Part shown: positions 6,079 to 6,379 of the stretch, one piece after another
How the letters are laid out: each line of letters starts with the position of its first letter
How positions within the stretch are numbered: the stretch's first letter is position 1
Assembly (NCBI GenBank): GCA_012510935.1
Contig: JAAZHB010000137.1
Location: 1-6,379 of the forward strand
Direction of reading: 5' to 3'
DNA from: Clostridiales bacterium
Lineage (GTDB): Bacteria; Bacillota_A; Clostridia; Peptostreptococcales; Anaerovoracaceae
Length of the DNA stretch: 6,379 nt
Program-made: the position numbers and the translations under genes
The notes under the pieces: generated by a model
Database searches by the model: none
Seen by the model: only the letters and a program-made list of their open reading frames with translations
Told to the model about the DNA's origin: nothing

Positions 6079-6379
6079 CTACTTCTCAACATCCTGTGTT
6101 ACACACCATCTGTAGTATGACTCATCATAGTTCTTTACATTCTTGAATCCACAATCTGACATGATTAATTGCATATATGCAGATCTAATACCAGCGGTGC
6201 AATATGTAACAATCTGGTCATCCTCTGAAAGTCCTGCATCTGTGAACATCTTAGTGATATCATCATTTGATTTCAAAGTGCCATTCTCTTCAAATAAATC
6301 AGTATACTTTATGTGGATTGCGCCAGGAAGTCTTCCGCCCTTAGCCTCACCATAATCAGTTGCTCCATCATACTCATCA
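6079..6379 (-). CDS. Rhodanese-type sulfurtransferase, C-terminal part (start outside window)
   Basis: The frame is open to the right edge, so at least 100 residues are present and the gene begins beyond the window. A TTG at 6276 is in frame but is internal: upstream of it the frame reads GGRLPGAIHIKYTDLF, the conserved segment that precedes the active site in rhodaneses. The active-site loop is YCTAGIRSA, whose Cys would carry the persulfide and whose Arg belongs to the CxxGxR loop typical of thiosulfate:cyanide sulfurtransferases. The C-terminal NYDESYYRW is the usual helix after it. The family moves sulfane sulfur, and some members handle selenium. As the first visible gene of the arsS-type operon, it may supply sulfur or selenium, or act in thiol redox. 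The operon promoter and any N-terminal signal or first rhodanese domain cannot be seen. Confidence 0.9.
   Translation of the reverse strand, partial: DEYDGATDYGEAKGGRLPGAIHIKYTDLFEENGTLKSNDDITKMFTDAGLSEDDQIVTYCTAGIRSAYMQLIMSDCGFKNVKNYDESYYRWCVTQDVEK

Noticed and set aside
6079..6276. A short separate 65-residue gene starting at TTG 6276
   Set aside because: The frame continues upstream with the conserved RLPGAIHIKY segment of rhodanese to the window edge, so the TTG is an internal Leu codon.

Overview
The window looks like AT-rich chromosomal DNA of a low-GC anaerobic Firmicute, most likely a clostridium of the Lachnospiraceae or Eubacteriales type. The reasons are the strong AGGAGG-type ribosome binding sites, the tightly packed genes, the small clostridial-type DUF5684 membrane protein, and the anaerobic Fe-S and radical SAM enzymes. 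This placement is inferred from sequence style, not from a marker gene.

Layout. At the left edge (3-158) is the C-terminal tail of a plus-strand gene, probably an X-prolyl dipeptidyl peptidase/CocE-like hydrolase. A 16-bp perfect inverted repeat (242-279) separates it from a convergent minus-strand gene for a DUF5684 membrane protein (297-758), which has its own extended -10 promoter and a strong ribosome binding site. From about 935 to the right edge everything is one minus-strand operon. In order of transcription it holds: a rhodanese (cut by the window edge), two tandem TVP38/TMEM64 (VTT) membrane proteins, an HdrD/GlpC-like protein with two [4Fe-4S] motifs and two CCG domains, a two-domain DUF2064 + GT2 transferase, an AhpD/carboxymuconolactone decarboxylase-like CxxC protein, and an ArsS-type radical SAM enzyme with a Cys-rich C-terminal tail. 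Junctions are 2 to 28 nt apart or overlap, so translational coupling is likely.

How the genes may work together. The radical SAM protein, the AhpD-like protein and the two glycosyltransferase-type domains match the set known as the 'rSAM/selenodomain' or arsenosugar-biosynthesis-associated families. In cyanobacteria ArsS transfers the 5'-deoxyadenosyl group of SAM to dimethylarsenite on the way to arsenosugars. Here no arsenic methyltransferase, arsenic regulator or efflux gene lies in the window; the partners are a sulfurtransferase, a thiol/disulfide-type Fe-S protein and two VTT membrane proteins. The substrate and product of this anaerobic version are therefore open. This is the main point of interest in the window.

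There is no gene-free stretch over 300 bases. The longest (759-934) holds the promoter of the DUF5684 gene and a small degenerate repeat just after the arsS-like stop codon. No tRNA, rRNA, CRISPR array or insertion sequence was seen.
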